NCBI RefSeq assembly: GCF_000526915.1
Contig: NZ_JAGZ01000004.1
Location: 310,001 to 374,000, forward strand
Length of the DNA: 64,000 bases
DNA from: Mycobacterium genavense ATCC 51234
GTDB taxonomy: Bacteria > Actinomycetota > Actinomycetes > Mycobacteriales > Mycobacteriaceae
Direction of reading: 5' to 3'
The notes beneath the pieces are model-generated. The model was not told the origin of the DNA. It was given only the letters and a program-made list of their open reading frames with translations, and did no database searches. The translations under genes were made by a program, and so were the position numbers. Positions 45,846 to 57,015 of this stretch are shown one piece after another (the first letter of the stretch is position 1; each line of letters opens with the position of its first letter).

Positions 45846-46082
45846 AACGTTATCTGGACGTAAGGACGTTATCCGTTCACGGAACCGACTGGCAACCTCG
45901 GGGACCGATTGTGAACTGGATCACGTTTAGCCCTTCCCGGCGTGTCGTGACCTGCGCCACATGGGTGGATGCGCCGGTCGCGGCTATTCGGCGGGTGGTT
46001 ACAGTTCCACCGTGCGAGTTGCCGATCCCGGCACCGCCGAGCTGTAGGCCTTGCAAATAACTCGAGCGAAGACAGTGAGTTC

Positions 46083-47246
46083 ATGGACCTTTTCGAGTAT
46101 CAAGCGAAAGAACTGTTCGTTAAGCACAACGTACCTACTACGCCCGGTCGTGTAACCGACACCGCCGAGGGCGCGAAGGAAATCGCGACCGAGGTGGGCG
46201 CCCCGGTAATGGTCAAGGCGCAGGTCAAGGTCGGTGGCCGCGGCAAAGCGGGTGGCGTCAAATTCGCCGCGACACCCGACGACGCATACGAGCACGCCAA
46301 GAACATCCTCGGCCTGGACATCAAGGGCCACATCGTGAAGAAGCTGCTGGTCGCCGAGGCCAGCGACATTGCCGAGGAGTACTACATCTCGTTCCTGCTC
46401 GACCGCGCCAACCGCACCTACCTGGCGATGTGCTCGGTCGAGGGCGGGATGGAGATCGAAGAGGTCGCCGCCACCAAGCCCGAGCGGCTGTCCAAAGTCC
46501 CGGTGAACGCCGTGACCGGTGTCGACCTGGCGACCGCGCGGTCGATCGCCGAGCAGGGTCACCTGCCGTCCGAGGTGCTCGACGCCGCGGCCAACACCAT
46601 CCAGAAGTTGTGGGAGCTGTTCGTCGCGGAAGACGCCACGCTGGTCGAGGTCAACCCGCTGGTGCGCACGCCCGACGACCGGATCCTCGCGCTGGACGGA
46701 AAGGTCACCCTGGACGCCAACGCGGACTTCCGTCAGCCCGGTCATGCCCAGTTCGAGGACCGCGACGCCACCGACCCGCTGGAGCTCAAGGCCAAGGAGC
46801 ACGACCTCAACTACGTCAAGCTCGACGGCTCCGTCGGCATCATCGGCAACGGCGCCGGCCTGGCGATGTCGACGCTCGACGTCGTCGCCTACGCCGGCGA
46901 GAAGCACGGCGGGGTCAAGCCGGCCAACTTCCTCGACATCGGCGGCGGCGCGTCGGCCGAGGTGATGGCCGCGGGCCTCGACGTCATCCTGAACGACAAG
47001 CAGGTCAAGAGCGTGTTCGTCAACGTGTTCGGGGGCATCACCTCCTGCGACGCCGTCGCCAACGGCATTGTGACCGCGTTGAACATGCTCGGCGACGAGG
47101 CCAACAAGCCGCTGGTGGTCCGTTTCGACGGCAACAACGTCGACGAAGGCCGCAAGATCCTCGCCGACGCCAACCACCCGCTGGTGATCCAGGCCGAGAC
47201 CATGGACGCCGGTGCCGACAAAGCCGCCGAGCTGGCGAACAAGTAA
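46083..47246 (+). CDS. sucC: Succinyl-CoA synthetase beta subunit
   Basis: A 387-residue ATP-grasp subunit ([18 protein letters not shown]). The nucleotide-binding [19 protein letters not shown] and C-terminal [28 protein letters not shown] and [15 protein letters not shown] are present. With SucD it makes succinate and ATP/GTP from succinyl-CoA in the TCA cycle. ATG 46083 gives exactly the length of the M. tuberculosis protein. It lies 12 bp upstream of sucD. Confidence 0.95.
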   Translation: MDLFEYQAKELFVKHNVPTTPGRVTDTAEGAKEIATEVGAPVMVKAQVKVGGRGKAGGVKFAATPDDAYEHAKNILGLDIKGHIVKKLLVAEASDIAEEYYISFLLDRANRTYLAMCSVEGGMEIEEVAATKPERLSKVPVNAVTGVDLATARSIAEQGHLPSEVLDAAANTIQKLWELFVAEDATLVEVNPLVRTPDDRILALDGKVTLDANADFRQPGHAQFEDRDATDPLELKAKEHDLNYVKLDGSVGIIGNGAGLAMSTLDVVAYAGEKHGGVKPANFLDIGGGASAEVMAAGLDVILNDKQVKSVFVNVFGGITSCDAVANGIVTALNMLGDEANKPLVVRFDGNNVDEGRKILADANHPLVIQAETMDAGADKAAELANK

Positions 47247-47258
47247 GGGAGTCAAGAC

Positions 47259-48161
47259 ATGTCGATTTTCCTGAACAAGGACTCGAAGGTAATCGTCCAG
47301 GGCATTACCGGCGGTGAGGGCACCAAGCACACCGCGCTGATGTTGAAGGCCGGCACGCAGGTGGTCGGTGGTGTCAACGCGCGCAAGGCCGGCACCACGG
47401 TGTCGCACGTCGACCCGGTCGGCAAGGACGTCGAACTCCCGGTGTTCGGCAGCGTCGCCGAGGCGATGAAGGAGACCGGAGCCAACGTGTCGGTCGTCTT
47501 CGTGCCGCCGAAGTTCGCCAAGGACGCGATCATCGAGGCCATCGATGCCGAGATCCCGCTGCTGGTGGTCATCACCGAGGGAATTCCGGTGCAGGACAGC
47601 GCATATGCGTGGGCCTACAACGTCGACAAGGGTCAGAAGACGCGGATCATCGGCCCGAACTGCCCCGGCATCATCACGCCGGGTGAGGCGCTGGCCGGCA
47701 TTACGCCGGCGAACATCAGCGGACCCGGTCCTGTGGGCCTGGTCTCCAAGTCCGGCACGCTGACCTACCAGATGATGTACGAGCTGCGCGATTTCGGCTT
47801 TTCGACCTCGATCGGTATCGGCGGTGACCCGGTGATCGGCACCACCCACATCGACGCGATCGAGGCCTTCGAGAAGGATCCCGACACCAAGATCATCGTG
47901 ATGATCGGCGAGATCGGCGGCGACGCCGAGGAACGGGCGGCCGACTACATCAAGGCCAACTTGTCCAAGCCGGTCGTCGGCTACGTCGCGGGATTCACTG
48001 CGCCGGAAGGCAAGACGATGGGCCACGCGGGCGCGATCGTGTCCGGGTCGTCGGGGACCGCGGCCGCCAAGAAGGAGGCCCTGGAAGCCGCCGGGGTGAA
48101 AGTGGGCAAGACGCCGTCGGAGACAGCGGCGCTGGCCCGGGAGATCCTGCAGAGCCTGTAG
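47259..48161 (+). CDS. sucD: Succinyl-CoA synthetase alpha subunit
   Basis: A 300-residue CoA-binding subunit ([20 protein letters not shown]). The CoA Rossmann region, [16 protein letters not shown] and [19 protein letters not shown] are present, and the phosphohistidine lies in [20 protein letters not shown] precedes ATG 47259. It forms an operon with sucC and is followed nine bases later by a strong terminator hairpin. Confidence 0.95.
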   Translation: MSIFLNKDSKVIVQGITGGEGTKHTALMLKAGTQVVGGVNARKAGTTVSHVDPVGKDVELPVFGSVAEAMKETGANVSVVFVPPKFAKDAIIEAIDAEIPLLVVITEGIPVQDSAYAWAYNVDKGQKTRIIGPNCPGIITPGEALAGITPANISGPGPVGLVSKSGTLTYQMMYELRDFGFSTSIGIGGDPVIGTTHIDAIEAFEKDPDTKIIVMIGEIGGDAEERAADYIKANLSKPVVGYVAGFTAPEGKTMGHAGAIVSGSSGTAAAKKEALEAAGVKVGKTPSETAALAREILQSL

Positions 48162-48169
48162 TTCTTCAC

Positions 48170-48211
48170 GAGACCGCGGCCCGACGGCATTCATGGTCGG
48201 GCCGCGGTCTC
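48170..48211 (+). terminator. sucCD terminator hairpin
   Basis: A perfect 16-bp inverted repeat, GAGACCGCGGCCCGAC (48170-48185) and GTCGGGCCGCGGTCTC (48196-48211), with a ten-base loop, eight bases past the sucD stop and followed by GTTTCGG. Confidence 0.85.
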
Positions 48212-48268
48212 GTTTCGGCCCCCGCCATCGGTTAGCCTGTCGAACTAACAGTTGCCAGGAGGTTTGTC

Positions 48269-49788
48269 ATGCCGGTGGATCCGCGTACCCCGGTGCTCGT
48301 CGGCGTCGACCAGTTCACCGAGCGCATCGACGACCCCGACTATCGGGGCATGTCGGCGGTCGACCTGGCGACGGCGGCGGTGCGGGAAGCGCTTGCCGAC
48401 ACCGGCGTCACAGGCGTTGCGCAGGCCGTCGACACGGTCTTCGGGCTGCGACAGTTCGAGCTCTCCGGGTCGATGCCGCCCGCGCTCGGCAAGTCGAACA
48501 ACTATCCGCGCTCGGTGATGAACCGTCTCGGCGGCAACCCGGCCCGCGTGGTGCTCGAACCCGTCGGTGGGCAGGGTCCGCAGAAGCTGGTCACCGAGGC
48601 CGGCACGGCGATCGCGGCCGGCGAGGCCGACGTCGTGCTGATCATGGGCTCGGAGCCGGGGTCGACGGCGCGCTACTTCGCAACTCGCGACGACAAACCC
48701 GATTTCACCGAACACGTCGAGGGACAGCTGGAGGATCGCGGCCACCAGATCTTCAGCTACAACGATTACACGATTCAACACGGTTTGACCGGGGCGCCCG
48801 TGCAGTACGGGCTGCTGGAGAACGCCCGCTGCGCCCGTCTCGGCCATGGTGTGGCCGACTATCGGCGCGAGATGGCCGAGCTGTTCGCCCCGATGTCGAA
48901 AGTGGCTGCCAAGAACCCGTTTTCGTCATCGCCGTTGGAGCGGACCGTCGACGAGATCAGCACCGTCACCGACGACAACCGGATGATCTGTGACCCGTAC
49001 CCGCGGCTGCTCGTCGCCGGGATCAGGTGAACCAGGGCGCCGCGGCGGTGCTGATGTCGGTGGCGGCGGCGACCCGCCTCGGTGTGGCGCGGGACAAGTG
49101 GGTCTATCTGCACGGCCACTCAGACATGGTCGAGCAGGCGATGCTGGATCGCGTCGACCTCGGCGCCAGTCCGGCGGCGGCCCATGCGGCCCGAGAAGCA
49201 TTGCGGGTAGCCGGAATTGGCGTCGACGACATCGCCACCTTCGATCTGTACAGCTGCTTTCCGTTCCCCGTGTTCGTCATCTGCGAAGCCCTGGGCATCG
49301 ACGGGGACGACCCGCGCGGCCTGACCCTGACCGGTGGGCTGCCCTACTTCGGCGGCCCCGGCAGCAGCTATTCGCTGCACGGTATCGCCGAGACCGTCAC
49401 GCAAATGCGGGACAGGCCCGGGCAATTCGGCTTCGTCGGTGCCAACGGCGGGATCATGAGCAAGTACTCGGTCGGGATCTACTCGACCACACCGGTGGAC
49501 TGGCGCACCGACAACTGCGCGCAGCTGAACAAGAAAATCCACGCGCTGCCGAAGTTCGACGTCACGAAGACCCCCGACGGCGCGGCGCGGATCGAGACAT
49601 ACTCGGTGCGCTACGACTGGCCGACCCGCACCGGCATCATCGTCGGCCGGCTCGCCGCGGACAACAGCCGGTTCATGGCCACGACGACCGACGACGACCT
49701 CGTCGCGCTGATGTGCGACGGCGACCCGCTCGGCGCCGAGATCTCGGTGTGGTCGACCGACAACGGCAACCGGGCCTCGCTCGCGTAG
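48269..49788 (+). pseudogene. Thiolase-family acetyl-CoA acetyltransferase-like protein, frameshifted
   Basis: AGGAGG precedes ATG 48269 (MPVDPRTPVLVGVDQFTERI). The first half runs to NRMICDPYPRLLVA and then stops at 49030. The rest starts at once in another frame (NQGAAAVLMSVAAATRLGV to DNGNRASLA, 49788). GCCGG at 49016-49020 should be GCCCGG, giving VARDQVNQGAAAV, so one C is missing. Family text includes ATFDLYSCFPFPVF and GGLPYFGGPGSSYSLHG, typical of thiolase-like SCP-x proteins that handle acyl-CoAs. I recall no such gene between sucD and Rv0953c in M. tuberculosis. Confidence 0.8.
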
Positions 49789-49811
49789 CCTCGCGGCACG
49801 GGCGTGGGGGG

Positions 49812-50660
49812 CTAGACCATCGAGGAGAGCTTGCCCGCCACACGCTCCACGTAGGCGGTGACCTCGTCCTCGGACTTGTCCGGCAGTCCGAACAGCACCT
49901 CGGTCACCCCGAGCTCGGACCAGTGCGCCAGCTTCTCGGGCACCGGCTTGAAGTCCAGCGCCACGATTTGCGGGGCGTCGTCACGCCCGGCGGCCGCCCA
50001 GGTGTCTTGCAACAGCTTCACCGGCTCGTCGATATTGAGGTCGCGCGGCGTGGTGATCCAACCGTCGGCGCTGCGCGCGATCCACTTGAAGTTCTTCTCG
50101 TTGCCCGCGGCACCCACCAGCACCGGAACGTGGGCCTGCACCGGCTTGGGCCACGCCCAGCTGGGCCCGAACTTGGCGAACTCGCCGTCGTAGGAGGCCT
50201 CCTCCTGCGTCCACAGTGCGCGCATCGCTTCGAGGTACTCGCGCAGGCAGGTGCGGCGTCGTCCGGCCGGCACGCCGTGATCGGTCAGTTCGTCGGTGTT
50301 CCAACCGAATCCAACGCCCAGGCTGACCCGTCCACCGGACAGGTGGTCCAGTGTGGCGATGCTTTTGGCCAGCGTGATCGGGTCATGCTCGACGGGCAGG
50401 GCCACCGCGGTGGACAGCCGCACCCGCGACGTCACCGCGCACGCGGCGCCCAGGCTTACCCACGGGTCCAACGTGCGCATGTACCAGTCGTCCGGCAGTG
50501 ACTCGTCACCGGTGGTCGGGTGCGCCGCCTCCCGCTTGACCGGGATATGCGTGTGTTCTGGCACGTAGAACGTCTTGAAGCCGTGGTCGTCGGCAAGTTT
50601 GGCGGCGGCCGCCGGGGTGATGCCCCGGTCGCTGGTGAAAAGCACTAGCCCGTAATCCAT
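49812..50660 (-). CDS. LLM-class F420-dependent oxidoreductase (Rv0953c-like)
   Basis: A 282-residue luciferase-like protein (MDYGLVLFTSDRGITPAAAA; VSLGVGFGWNTDELTDHGV; RTCLREYLEAMRALW; VPVLVGAAGNEKNFKWIAR). ATG 50660 gives the same length as M. tuberculosis Rv0953c as I recall it. A KstR-consensus site lies 9-24 bp upstream. It is convergent with the broken thiolase gene. The substrate is unknown; a role in steroid or lipid oxidation is suggested by the operator. Confidence 0.85.
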   Translation of the reverse strand: MDYGLVLFTSDRGITPAAAAKLADDHGFKTFYVPEHTHIPVKREAAHPTTGDESLPDDWYMRTLDPWVSLGAACAVTSRVRLSTAVALPVEHDPITLAKSIATLDHLSGGRVSLGVGFGWNTDELTDHGVPAGRRRTCLREYLEAMRALWTQEEASYDGEFAKFGPSWAWPKPVQAHVPVLVGAAGNEKNFKWIARSADGWITTPRDLNIDEPVKLLQDTWAAAGRDDAPQIVALDFKPVPEKLAHWSELGVTEVLFGLPDKSEDEVTAYVERVAGKLSSMV

Positions 50661-50668
50661 GCACAGAA

Positions 50669-50684
50669 TTACAACGTGTTCTAC
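50669..50684. promoter_or_regulatory. KstR-type operator
   Basis: TTACAACGTGTTCTAC. Its inner 14 bases (50670-50683) fit TNNAACNNGTTNNA, with imperfect outer arms. It overlaps the leader of the LLM gene starting at 50660. Confidence 0.6.
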
Positions 50685-50944
50685 CTGCGCCGGGCAACCC
50701 GCCCCCGGCCGAGCGTCTCCGAGACGGGGTGCCGCGACGATCCGCCCTGGTTGCGTGCGGGGGCCGGTCGCTCCGGCACGGCCGTCCGAACGTGCGCTAG
50801 CGTGGTTGATCGATCGCGCGTAACGCAAGCGCGGGCACGTCTTGGCGTTCGAGTACGGCGAGCCCTGGAAGCACAGCGTCGCACCGCAACGCCTGCGTGG
50901 CGACTGTCGAGGTCTTGAAGGCACTGGAAGCAACAGGAGGAGTC

Positions 50945-51796
50945 ATGACCTACTCGCTCGGGAGTTCCGGCTATCCGCAAGCGCAGCCCGGCGGCTCCTA
51001 CCCCGGTGCCACGCCGTCGTTCGCGAAGACCGACGACGGCGAGAGCAAGCTGCCGCTGTACGTCAACATCGCCGTGCTCGTGCTCGGCCTGACGGTGTAC
51101 CTGCTGAACTTCGGACCGACCTTCGTGCTCAGCGCCGACCTGGGTCCGGCGTCCGGCGGCCGCGCCGGTGACGCCGGGACCGCGGTGCTGGTCGCCGTCC
51201 TGGCCGCGCTGTTGGCCGGACTGAGCCTGCTGCCCAAGGCCAAGAACTACGCGGGCGTGGTGGCGGCCGTCGCCGTGTTGGGCGCGATGCTGGCGATCGC
51301 CGAGATGATCAACACCCCGGCCGGATTCGCCGTCGGGTGGGCCATGTGGCCGCTGGTCGCGGCCAGCGTGCTGCAGGCCGTCGCCGCTGTCGTCGTGCTG
51401 CTGCTCGACGCCGGCGTCATCACCGCGCCGCCGCCGCGGCCCAAGTACGACCCCTACGCGCAGCAGTACGGCCAGTACGGCCAGTACGGGCAGTACGGCG
51501 GACAGCAGCACGGTGGGTACTACGGTCAGCAGGGCCCGCAGCAGCACAACCCGCAGTCGCAGTACGGATCGCAATACGGCGGGTACAACCCCTCGAGCCA
51601 GGCCCCGACCCAGAGCGCGATCCCGACCGGCGGCTTTGGCGCGCAGTCCCCGCAATCCGGACCGCAGTCGGCGGCTCAGCAGCAGGGTCCGACGACGCCG
51701 CCCACCGGTTTCCCGAGCGTCAGCCCGCCCCCGTCGGTCGGCGGTACGGGTGCTTCCGAGCAGCCCGGCGACCAGTCACCTTCTGCGCCGGCCTAA
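50945..51796 (+). CDS. Rv0954-like membrane antigen (DUF5336) with Gln/Tyr/Pro-rich tail
   Basis: A 283-residue protein. AGGAGGAG sits five bases before ATG 50945. Four hydrophobic helices follow a short polar N-terminus (about residues 38-58, 78-98, 102-122, 128-150). The C-terminal 120 residues are low-complexity, with GQY repeats ([15 protein letters not shown]) and PQSGPQS-type stretches, probably cytoplasmic and disordered. The M. tuberculosis homologue has been linked to the cell-division complex. It is followed 39 bp later by perM on the same strand. Confidence 0.9.
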   Translation: MTYSLGSSGYPQAQPGGSYPGATPSFAKTDDGESKLPLYVNIAVLVLGLTVYLLNFGPTFVLSADLGPASGGRAGDAGTAVLVAVLAALLAGLSLLPKAKNYAGVVAAVAVLGAMLAIAEMINTPAGFAVGWAMWPLVAASVLQAVAAVVVLLLDAGVITAPPPRPKYDPYAQQYGQYGQYGQYGGQQHGGYYGQQGPQQHNPQSQYGSQYGGYNPSSQAPTQSAIPTGGFGAQSPQSGPQSAAQQQGPTTPPTGFPSVSPPPSVGGTGASEQPGDQSPSAPA

Positions 51797-51835
51797 CCGC
51801 GGGCTATCGCGCCTCGTCGGGCACGTGCGCCAAGA

Positions 51836-53257
51836 GTGAACAGGGTGGCAGCAAGCGGGGACAGCCGGGCAGCGGGTGCTCGTCAGGCGCGTGACCTGGT
51901 CCGGGTCGCGTTCGGTCCCGCGTTGCTGGCGCTGGTCGTCATCGCCGCGGTCACGCTGCTACAGCTGTTGATCGCCAACAGCGACATGACCGGAGCGCTC
52001 GGGGCGATCGCCAGCATCTGGCTCGGCGTGCACAAGGTGCCGATCTCGATCGGCGGTCGCGAGCTCGGCGTCTTGCCGCTGGCGCCCAACCTGTTCATGG
52101 TGTGGGCGACCGCGCGCACCACGGCGCGGGCCGCCAGCCGCTACTCGTCTTGGCTCGTGGTCCGGTGGGTCGTCGCCTCGGCGCTGGGTGGGCCCCTGCT
52201 GGTCGCGGCGATCGCGCTGGCCGTCATCCACGACGCATCCACGGTGCTCACCGAGCTGCAGACACCCGGAGCGCTGCGCGCGTTCGCCAGTGTTTTGGTG
52301 GTGCACGCGATCGGTGCCGCGATTGGGGTGGGTTCGCGATTCGGCCGACGGGCATTGACGGCGGCGTCGCTGCCCTTCTGGCTGGTCGATTCGCTGCGTG
52401 CCGCGACCGCCGGGGTGCTGGCGCTGGTCGGCCTGTCCGGGTTCGTGACGGCGGCTTCGCTGGTCGTGCACTGGGCGACGATGCAGGATCTCTACGGGAT
52501 CACCGATTCCATCTTCGGCGAGTTCAGCCTCACCGTGCTTTCAATGCTCTACGCGCCCAACGTGATCGTCGGCACGTCGGCGGTCGCGGTGGGATCCAGT
52601 GCTCATATCGGTTTTGCGACGTTCAGTTCGTTCACGGTTTTCGGCGGCGACATTCCGGCGCTGCCCGTCCTGGCCGCAGCGCCGTCACCGCCGCTGGGGC
52701 CGGTGTGGGTCGCACTGCTGATCGTCGGGGCGTCGTCGGGTGTGGCGGTCGGCCAGCAATGCGCCCGGCGCCCGCTTCCGCTGCTGCCGGCGGTGGCCAA
52801 GCTGCTGGTTGCCGCGGTGGTCGGGGCACTGATGATGTCGCTGCTGGCGTTGGGCAGCGGCGGCCGGCTGGGCAACGTCGGCGACGTCGGGGTGGACCAG
52901 GGCGCGCTGTGGATCGGCACCTTCTTCTGGTTCGCGGTGATCGGTTGGGCCACGGTGGTGATGGCCGGCGGGATCAGGCGCCGGTCGCGACGGCCCAAAC
53001 CAAAGCGCGCGGCGGCGCCGCCCGCCGCGGAACCGCAGGACTTCGCGCAGGCGTCCTCGGAGCCCGCCGGCCACGACCTGCTGCTCGACGACGCCGAGGA
53101 GTTCGCCGAAACCCCGTTCGACGAGCCGTTCTCCGGGGAGCCCGCGCCTGAAGAGCCCGCGGCTGAAGAGCCCGCGGCTGGGGAGCCCGCCGCCGAGGCA
53201 CCTGAGCCCGAGGCCGGGCCCGACGAACCGGAGCACCGGGCGACCGAGCGGGACTAG
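51836..53257 (+). CDS. perM: PerM, polytopic membrane protein of the divisome (Rv0955-like)
   Basis: A 473-residue DUF6350 membrane protein. It has about eight to nine transmembrane segments between residues 20 and 385, then a cytoplasmic tail with a basic stretch ([11 protein letters not shown]) and a highly acidic Pro/Glu-rich end ([17 protein letters not shown]). In M. tuberculosis PerM is needed for persistence and stabilises the division protein FtsB. GTG 51836 is the first good start. No lesion is seen. The acidic tail contains four imperfect GEPA/EEPA repeats that vary readily in length. Confidence 0.85.
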   Translation: MNRVAASGDSRAAGARQARDLVRVAFGPALLALVVIAAVTLLQLLIANSDMTGALGAIASIWLGVHKVPISIGGRELGVLPLAPNLFMVWATARTTARAASRYSSWLVVRWVVASALGGPLLVAAIALAVIHDASTVLTELQTPGALRAFASVLVVHAIGAAIGVGSRFGRRALTAASLPFWLVDSLRAATAGVLALVGLSGFVTAASLVVHWATMQDLYGITDSIFGEFSLTVLSMLYAPNVIVGTSAVAVGSSAHIGFATFSSFTVFGGDIPALPVLAAAPSPPLGPVWVALLIVGASSGVAVGQQCARRPLPLLPAVAKLLVAAVVGALMMSLLALGSGGRLGNVGDVGVDQGALWIGTFFWFAVIGWATVVMAGGIRRRSRRPKPKRAAAPPAAEPQDFAQASSEPAGHDLLLDDAEEFAETPFDEPFSGEPAPEEPAAEEPAAGEPAAEAPEPEAGPDEPEHRATERD

Positions 53258-53356
53258 CCGCTCTATACCCTCCGCGGGCGCCCGAACAACAGGGCGCCAG
53301 CGCCATTGCCCGACGCGTCGCGCGACCGCCGATCGACTCCCATTAGGCTTCGCGAT

Positions 53357-53986
53357 GTGGTCGAACCGCTCCGCGTGCCCCCGAGTGCGCCGGCGCGACT
53401 GGTGGTGCTGGCATCGGGCACCGGAACGCTACTGAATTCCCTGCTGGACGCCGCCGTCGACGACTACCCGGCCCGGGTGGTCGCGGTGGGGGTGGACCGT
53501 GACTGCCGGGCCACCGAGATCGCCGCTGCCGCATCGGTGCCGACCTTCACCGTCCGGCTCGGCGACCACCCCAGCCGCGAAGCCTGGGACGCCGCCATCA
53601 CCGAGGCCACCGCCGCACACTCACCCGATCTGATCGTCTCGGCAGGATTCATGAAAATCCTTGGACCGCAATTCCTTTCACGATTCTGCGGTCGCACGCT
53701 GAACACGCATCCGGCACTGCTGCCGGCATTCGCCGGAGCGCACGCGGTTCCCGAAGCGCTGGCTTACGGTGTGAAGGTCACGGGCTGTACGGTGCACCTG
53801 GTGGACGCCGGCATGGACACCGGGCCGATATTGGCGCAGGAGCCCATTCCGGTGCTCGACGGCGACACCGAAGAGACACTGCACGAGCGCATCAAAGTCA
53901 TCGAACGGCGACTGCTGGTGGACGTGGTAGCCGCGATCGCGACCCGCGGCGTGACCTGGAACGGACGAAAGGCGACCATAGGATGA
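53357..53986 (+). CDS. purN: Phosphoribosylglycinamide formyltransferase
   Basis: A 209-residue GAR transformylase of purine synthesis. GTG 53357 ([18 protein letters not shown]) corresponds to the M. tuberculosis start. The phosphate loop is [11 protein letters not shown], the catalytic Asn-His pair is in [14 protein letters not shown], and the aspartate in [14 protein letters not shown]. The enzyme transfers formyl from 10-formyltetrahydrofolate to GAR. A longer frame begins at 53306. The stop overlaps the purH start by four bases (ATGA), so the two are translationally coupled. Confidence 0.9.
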   Translation: MVEPLRVPPSAPARLVVLASGTGTLLNSLLDAAVDDYPARVVAVGVDRDCRATEIAAAASVPTFTVRLGDHPSREAWDAAITEATAAHSPDLIVSAGFMKILGPQFLSRFCGRTLNTHPALLPAFAGAHAVPEALAYGVKVTGCTVHLVDAGMDTGPILAQEPIPVLDGDTEETLHERIKVIERRLLVDVVAAIATRGVTWNGRKATIG

Positions 53987-55566
53987 GCACCGACGAGTCA
54001 AGAAGAGCGATTCGCCGCGCGTTGATCAGCGTCTACGACAAGACCGGCCTGATCGAACTCGCGCAGGGGCTAAGTGCGGCCGGCGTCGAGATCGTCTCGA
54101 CCGGATCGACCGCGAAGACCATTGCGGACAAAGGGATTCCGGTGACACCCGTGGAGGAGCTGACCGGCTTCCCCGAGGTGCTCGACGGCCGAGTCAAGAC
54201 GCTGCACCCGCGAGTGCACGCCGGACTGCTGGCCGATCTGCGCAAGCCCGAGCACGCCGCGGCGCTCGAGGAGCTCGGGATCGCCGCCTTCGAGCTGGTC
54301 GTCGTCAACCTGTATCCGTTCAGCCAGACCGTCGACTCCGGCGCGGGCCTGGACGAATGCGTCGAGCAGATCGACATCGGCGGGCCCTCGATGGTTCGGG
54401 CGGCCGCCAAGAACCATCCGAGTGTGGCGGTGGTCGTCGATCCGCTCGGCTACGACGGGGTGCTCGCCGCCACCCGCAACGGCGGATTCACCCTCGCCGA
54501 GCGCAAGAAGCTGGCGTCGTTGGCGTTTCAACACACCGCCGAGTACGACATCGCGGTGGCGAGCTGGATGGAGTCGACGCTGGCGCCCGAGCATCCGGAA
54601 ACCACGTTCCCGCAGTGGTTCGGCCACAGCTGGCGCCGTTCGGCGATGCTGCGCTACGGGGAGAACCCGCACCAGCAGGCGGCGCTTTACGTCGACCCAG
54701 CAGCGTGGCCGGGCCTGGCGCAGGCCGAGCAGCTGCACGGAAAAGAGATGTCCTACAACAACTTCACCGATGCGGACGCGGCCTGGCGGGCAGCCTTCGA
54801 CCATGAAGAAACCTGTGTGGCAATCATCAAGCACGCCAACCCATGTGGCATCGCGATCTCGTCGGTTTCGGTCGCTGACGCGCATCGCAAGGCTCACGAG
54901 TGCGATCCGCTGAGCGCCTTCGGCGGCGTCATCGCCACCAATACCAAAGTCAGCCTTGAGATGGCGGAGTACGTCAGCACCATCTTCACCGAGGTGATCG
55001 TCGCCCCGGCCTACGCGCCGGATGCCCTCGATGTGCTGACGCGCAAGAAGAACATCCGGGTGTTGGTGGCCTCCGAGCCGCTGGCCGGTGGCTCCGAGCT
55101 GAGACCAATCAGCGGGGGACTGCTGATGCAGCAGCGCGATCAGCTTGACGCGCACGGTGACAACCCCGCCAACTGGACGCTGGCGACCGGATCACCGGCG
55201 GACCCGGCGACGCTGAGCGACCTGGTCTTTGCCTGGCGGGCCTGTCGCGCGGTCAAGTCGAACGCGATCGTGATCGCCGGCGGCGGGGCGACCATCGGCG
55301 TCGGCATGGGCCAGGTCAACCGGGTCGACGCGGCCCGGCTGGCCGTTGAAAGAGGGAACGCACGCGGCGGCGAACGAGTCGCCGGCGCGGTGGCCGCTTC
55401 CGACGGGTTCTTCCCGTTCCCCGACGGGTTGGAGACGCTGACGCGGGCCGGAGTCAAGGCGATCGTGCACCCGGGCGGCTCGGTGCGTGACGACGATGTC
55501 ACCGCGGCGGCTGCCGCAGCCGGCGTCACCCTGTACCTCACCGGGGCTCGTCACTTCGCGCACTGA
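53983..55566 (+). CDS. purH: Bifunctional AICAR transformylase/IMP cyclohydrolase
   Basis: A 527-residue PurH. The N-terminal MGS-like cyclohydrolase domain has [29 protein letters not shown] and [15 protein letters not shown]. The C-terminal transformylase has [24 protein letters not shown] (catalytic Lys-His) and [18 protein letters not shown]. It performs the last two steps to IMP. Overlaps purN. The frame is intact. Confidence 0.95.
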   Translation: MSTDESRRAIRRALISVYDKTGLIELAQGLSAAGVEIVSTGSTAKTIADKGIPVTPVEELTGFPEVLDGRVKTLHPRVHAGLLADLRKPEHAAALEELGIAAFELVVVNLYPFSQTVDSGAGLDECVEQIDIGGPSMVRAAAKNHPSVAVVVDPLGYDGVLAATRNGGFTLAERKKLASLAFQHTAEYDIAVASWMESTLAPEHPETTFPQWFGHSWRRSAMLRYGENPHQQAALYVDPAAWPGLAQAEQLHGKEMSYNNFTDADAAWRAAFDHEETCVAIIKHANPCGIAISSVSVADAHRKAHECDPLSAFGGVIATNTKVSLEMAEYVSTIFTEVIVAPAYAPDALDVLTRKKNIRVLVASEPLAGGSELRPISGGLLMQQRDQLDAHGDNPANWTLATGSPADPATLSDLVFAWRACRAVKSNAIVIAGGGATIGVGMGQVNRVDAARLAVERGNARGGERVAGAVAASDGFFPFPDGLETLTRAGVKAIVHPGGSVRDDDVTAAAAAAGVTLYLTGARHFAH

Positions 55567-55629
55567 AGCCTCCGGGCCGCGGTAAAGCCGGTGCGCATGA
55601 CGCACCTGTATGGCGGGACGTAACTTGGA

Positions 55630-57015
55630 GTGGTGACATCACCGAGCAATCTGTCCCGAACCTTGGGCGAACTGCGTGCATCCGGCCATCGCGAGCGCGG
55701 AGTCAAGCAGGAAATCCGCGAGAATCTGCTGACCGCCTTGGCCGAGGGCGACGATATCTGGCCGGGCATCCTGGGATTCGAGGACACCGTAATACCCCAG
55801 CTGGAGCGGGCACTGATCGCGGGTCACGACTTCGTTCTGCTCGGCGAACGCGGCCAGGGCAAGACTCGGCTGCTGCGCGCGCTGGTCGGGCTGCTGGACG
55901 AATGGACGCCAGTGATCGGCGGCGCGGAGCTCGGCGAGCATCCCTACACGCCGATCACGCCGGAGTCGATCCGGCGGGCGGCCACCCTGGGCGACGACCT
56001 GCCGGTGGAGTGGCGGCACCGCGGCGAGCGCTACACCGAGAAGCTGGCCACCCCGGACACCAGCGTCGCCGACCTCGTCGGTGACATCGACCCGATCAAG
56101 GTGGCCGAAGGGCGCAGTCTGGGCGACCCGGAGACCATCGCCTACGGCCTGATCCCGCGCGCGCACCGCGGCATCGTGGCGGTCAACGAGCTGCCCGACC
56201 TCGCCGAGCGCATCCAAGTCTCGATGCTCAACGTGATGGAGGAACGCGACATTCAGGTCCGCGGCTACACGCTGCGCCTGCCGCTGGACGTGCTGGTGGT
56301 CGCCAGCGCCAACCCGGAGGACTACACCAACCGGGGTCGCATCATCACCCCGCTCAAGGACCGCTTCGGCGCCGAGATCCGCACCCACTACCCGCTGGAG
56401 CTGGACGCGGAGGTCGGCGTCATCGTGCAGGAAGCACACCTGAGCGCGCAGGTGCCCGACTATCTGATGCAGGTGATCGCGCGGTTCGCCCGCTACCTGC
56501 GCGAGTCCAACTCGGTCGACCAGCGATCCGGCGTATCGGCACGGTTCGCCATCGCCGCCGCCGAGACCGTCGCGGCATCGGCGCGGCACCGCGGCGCGGT
56601 GCTCGGCGAGAGCGACCCCGTCGCCCGAGTTGTGGACCTGGGCACCGTGATCGACGTGCTGCGCGGCAAGCTGGAGTTCGAATCGGGCGAGGAAGGCCGC
56701 GAGCAGGCGGTGCTCGAGCACCTGTTGCGCCGCGCGACCGCCGACACCGCGTCGCGAGCGTTCGGGGGCATCGACGTCGCGCCGTTGGTCGCGGCGGTGG
56801 AAGCCGGCTCCGCGGTGACGACCGGGGAGCGGATCTCGGCCAAGGACGTGCTGGCCGCCGTTCCGGGATTGCCCGTCGTGGAGCAGATCGCCGACCGGTT
56901 GCACGCGCAATCCGAGGGTGAGCGCGCCGCGGCACTGGAACTGGCACTGGAAGCGCTGTACCTGGCCAAGAGGATCGACAAGGTGTCTGGCGAGGGCCAA
57001 ACCGTCTATGGCTAA
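55630..57015 (+). CDS. MoxR-like AAA+ ATPase / Mg-chelatase-type protein (Rv0958-like)
   Basis: A 461-residue AAA+ ATPase. Walker A is LLGERGQGKTRLLRAL (about residue 75), the Walker B-like strand is GIVAVNELPDLAERIQ, and sensor text VVASANPEDYTNRGRIITPL follows. With the VWA protein overlapping its 3' end it forms a MoxR/VWA pair, a chaperone-like module that remodels or metallates partners; the client is unknown. Start is GTG 55630 or the adjacent GTG. Confidence 0.85.
   Translation: MVTSPSNLSRTLGELRASGHRERGVKQEIRENLLTALAEGDDIWPGILGFEDTVIPQLERALIAGHDFVLLGERGQGKTRLLRALVGLLDEWTPVIGGAELGEHPYTPITPESIRRAATLGDDLPVEWRHRGERYTEKLATPDTSVADLVGDIDPIKVAEGRSLGDPETIAYGLIPRAHRGIVAVNELPDLAERIQVSMLNVMEERDIQVRGYTLRLPLDVLVVASANPEDYTNRGRIITPLKDRFGAEIRTHYPLELDAEVGVIVQEAHLSAQVPDYLMQVIARFARYLRESNSVDQRSGVSARFAIAAAETVAASARHRGAVLGESDPVARVVDLGTVIDVLRGKLEFESGEEGREQAVLEHLLRRATADTASRAFGGIDVAPLVAAVEAGSAVTTGERISAKDVLAAVPGLPVVEQIADRLHAQSEGERAAALELALEALYLAKRIDKVSGEGQTVYG

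Noticed and set aside
45999..48194. A 731-codon minus-strand frame opposite sucCD
   Set aside because: Shadow of two highly conserved genes. Its product is low-complexity, rich in Asp, Val, Arg and Gly.
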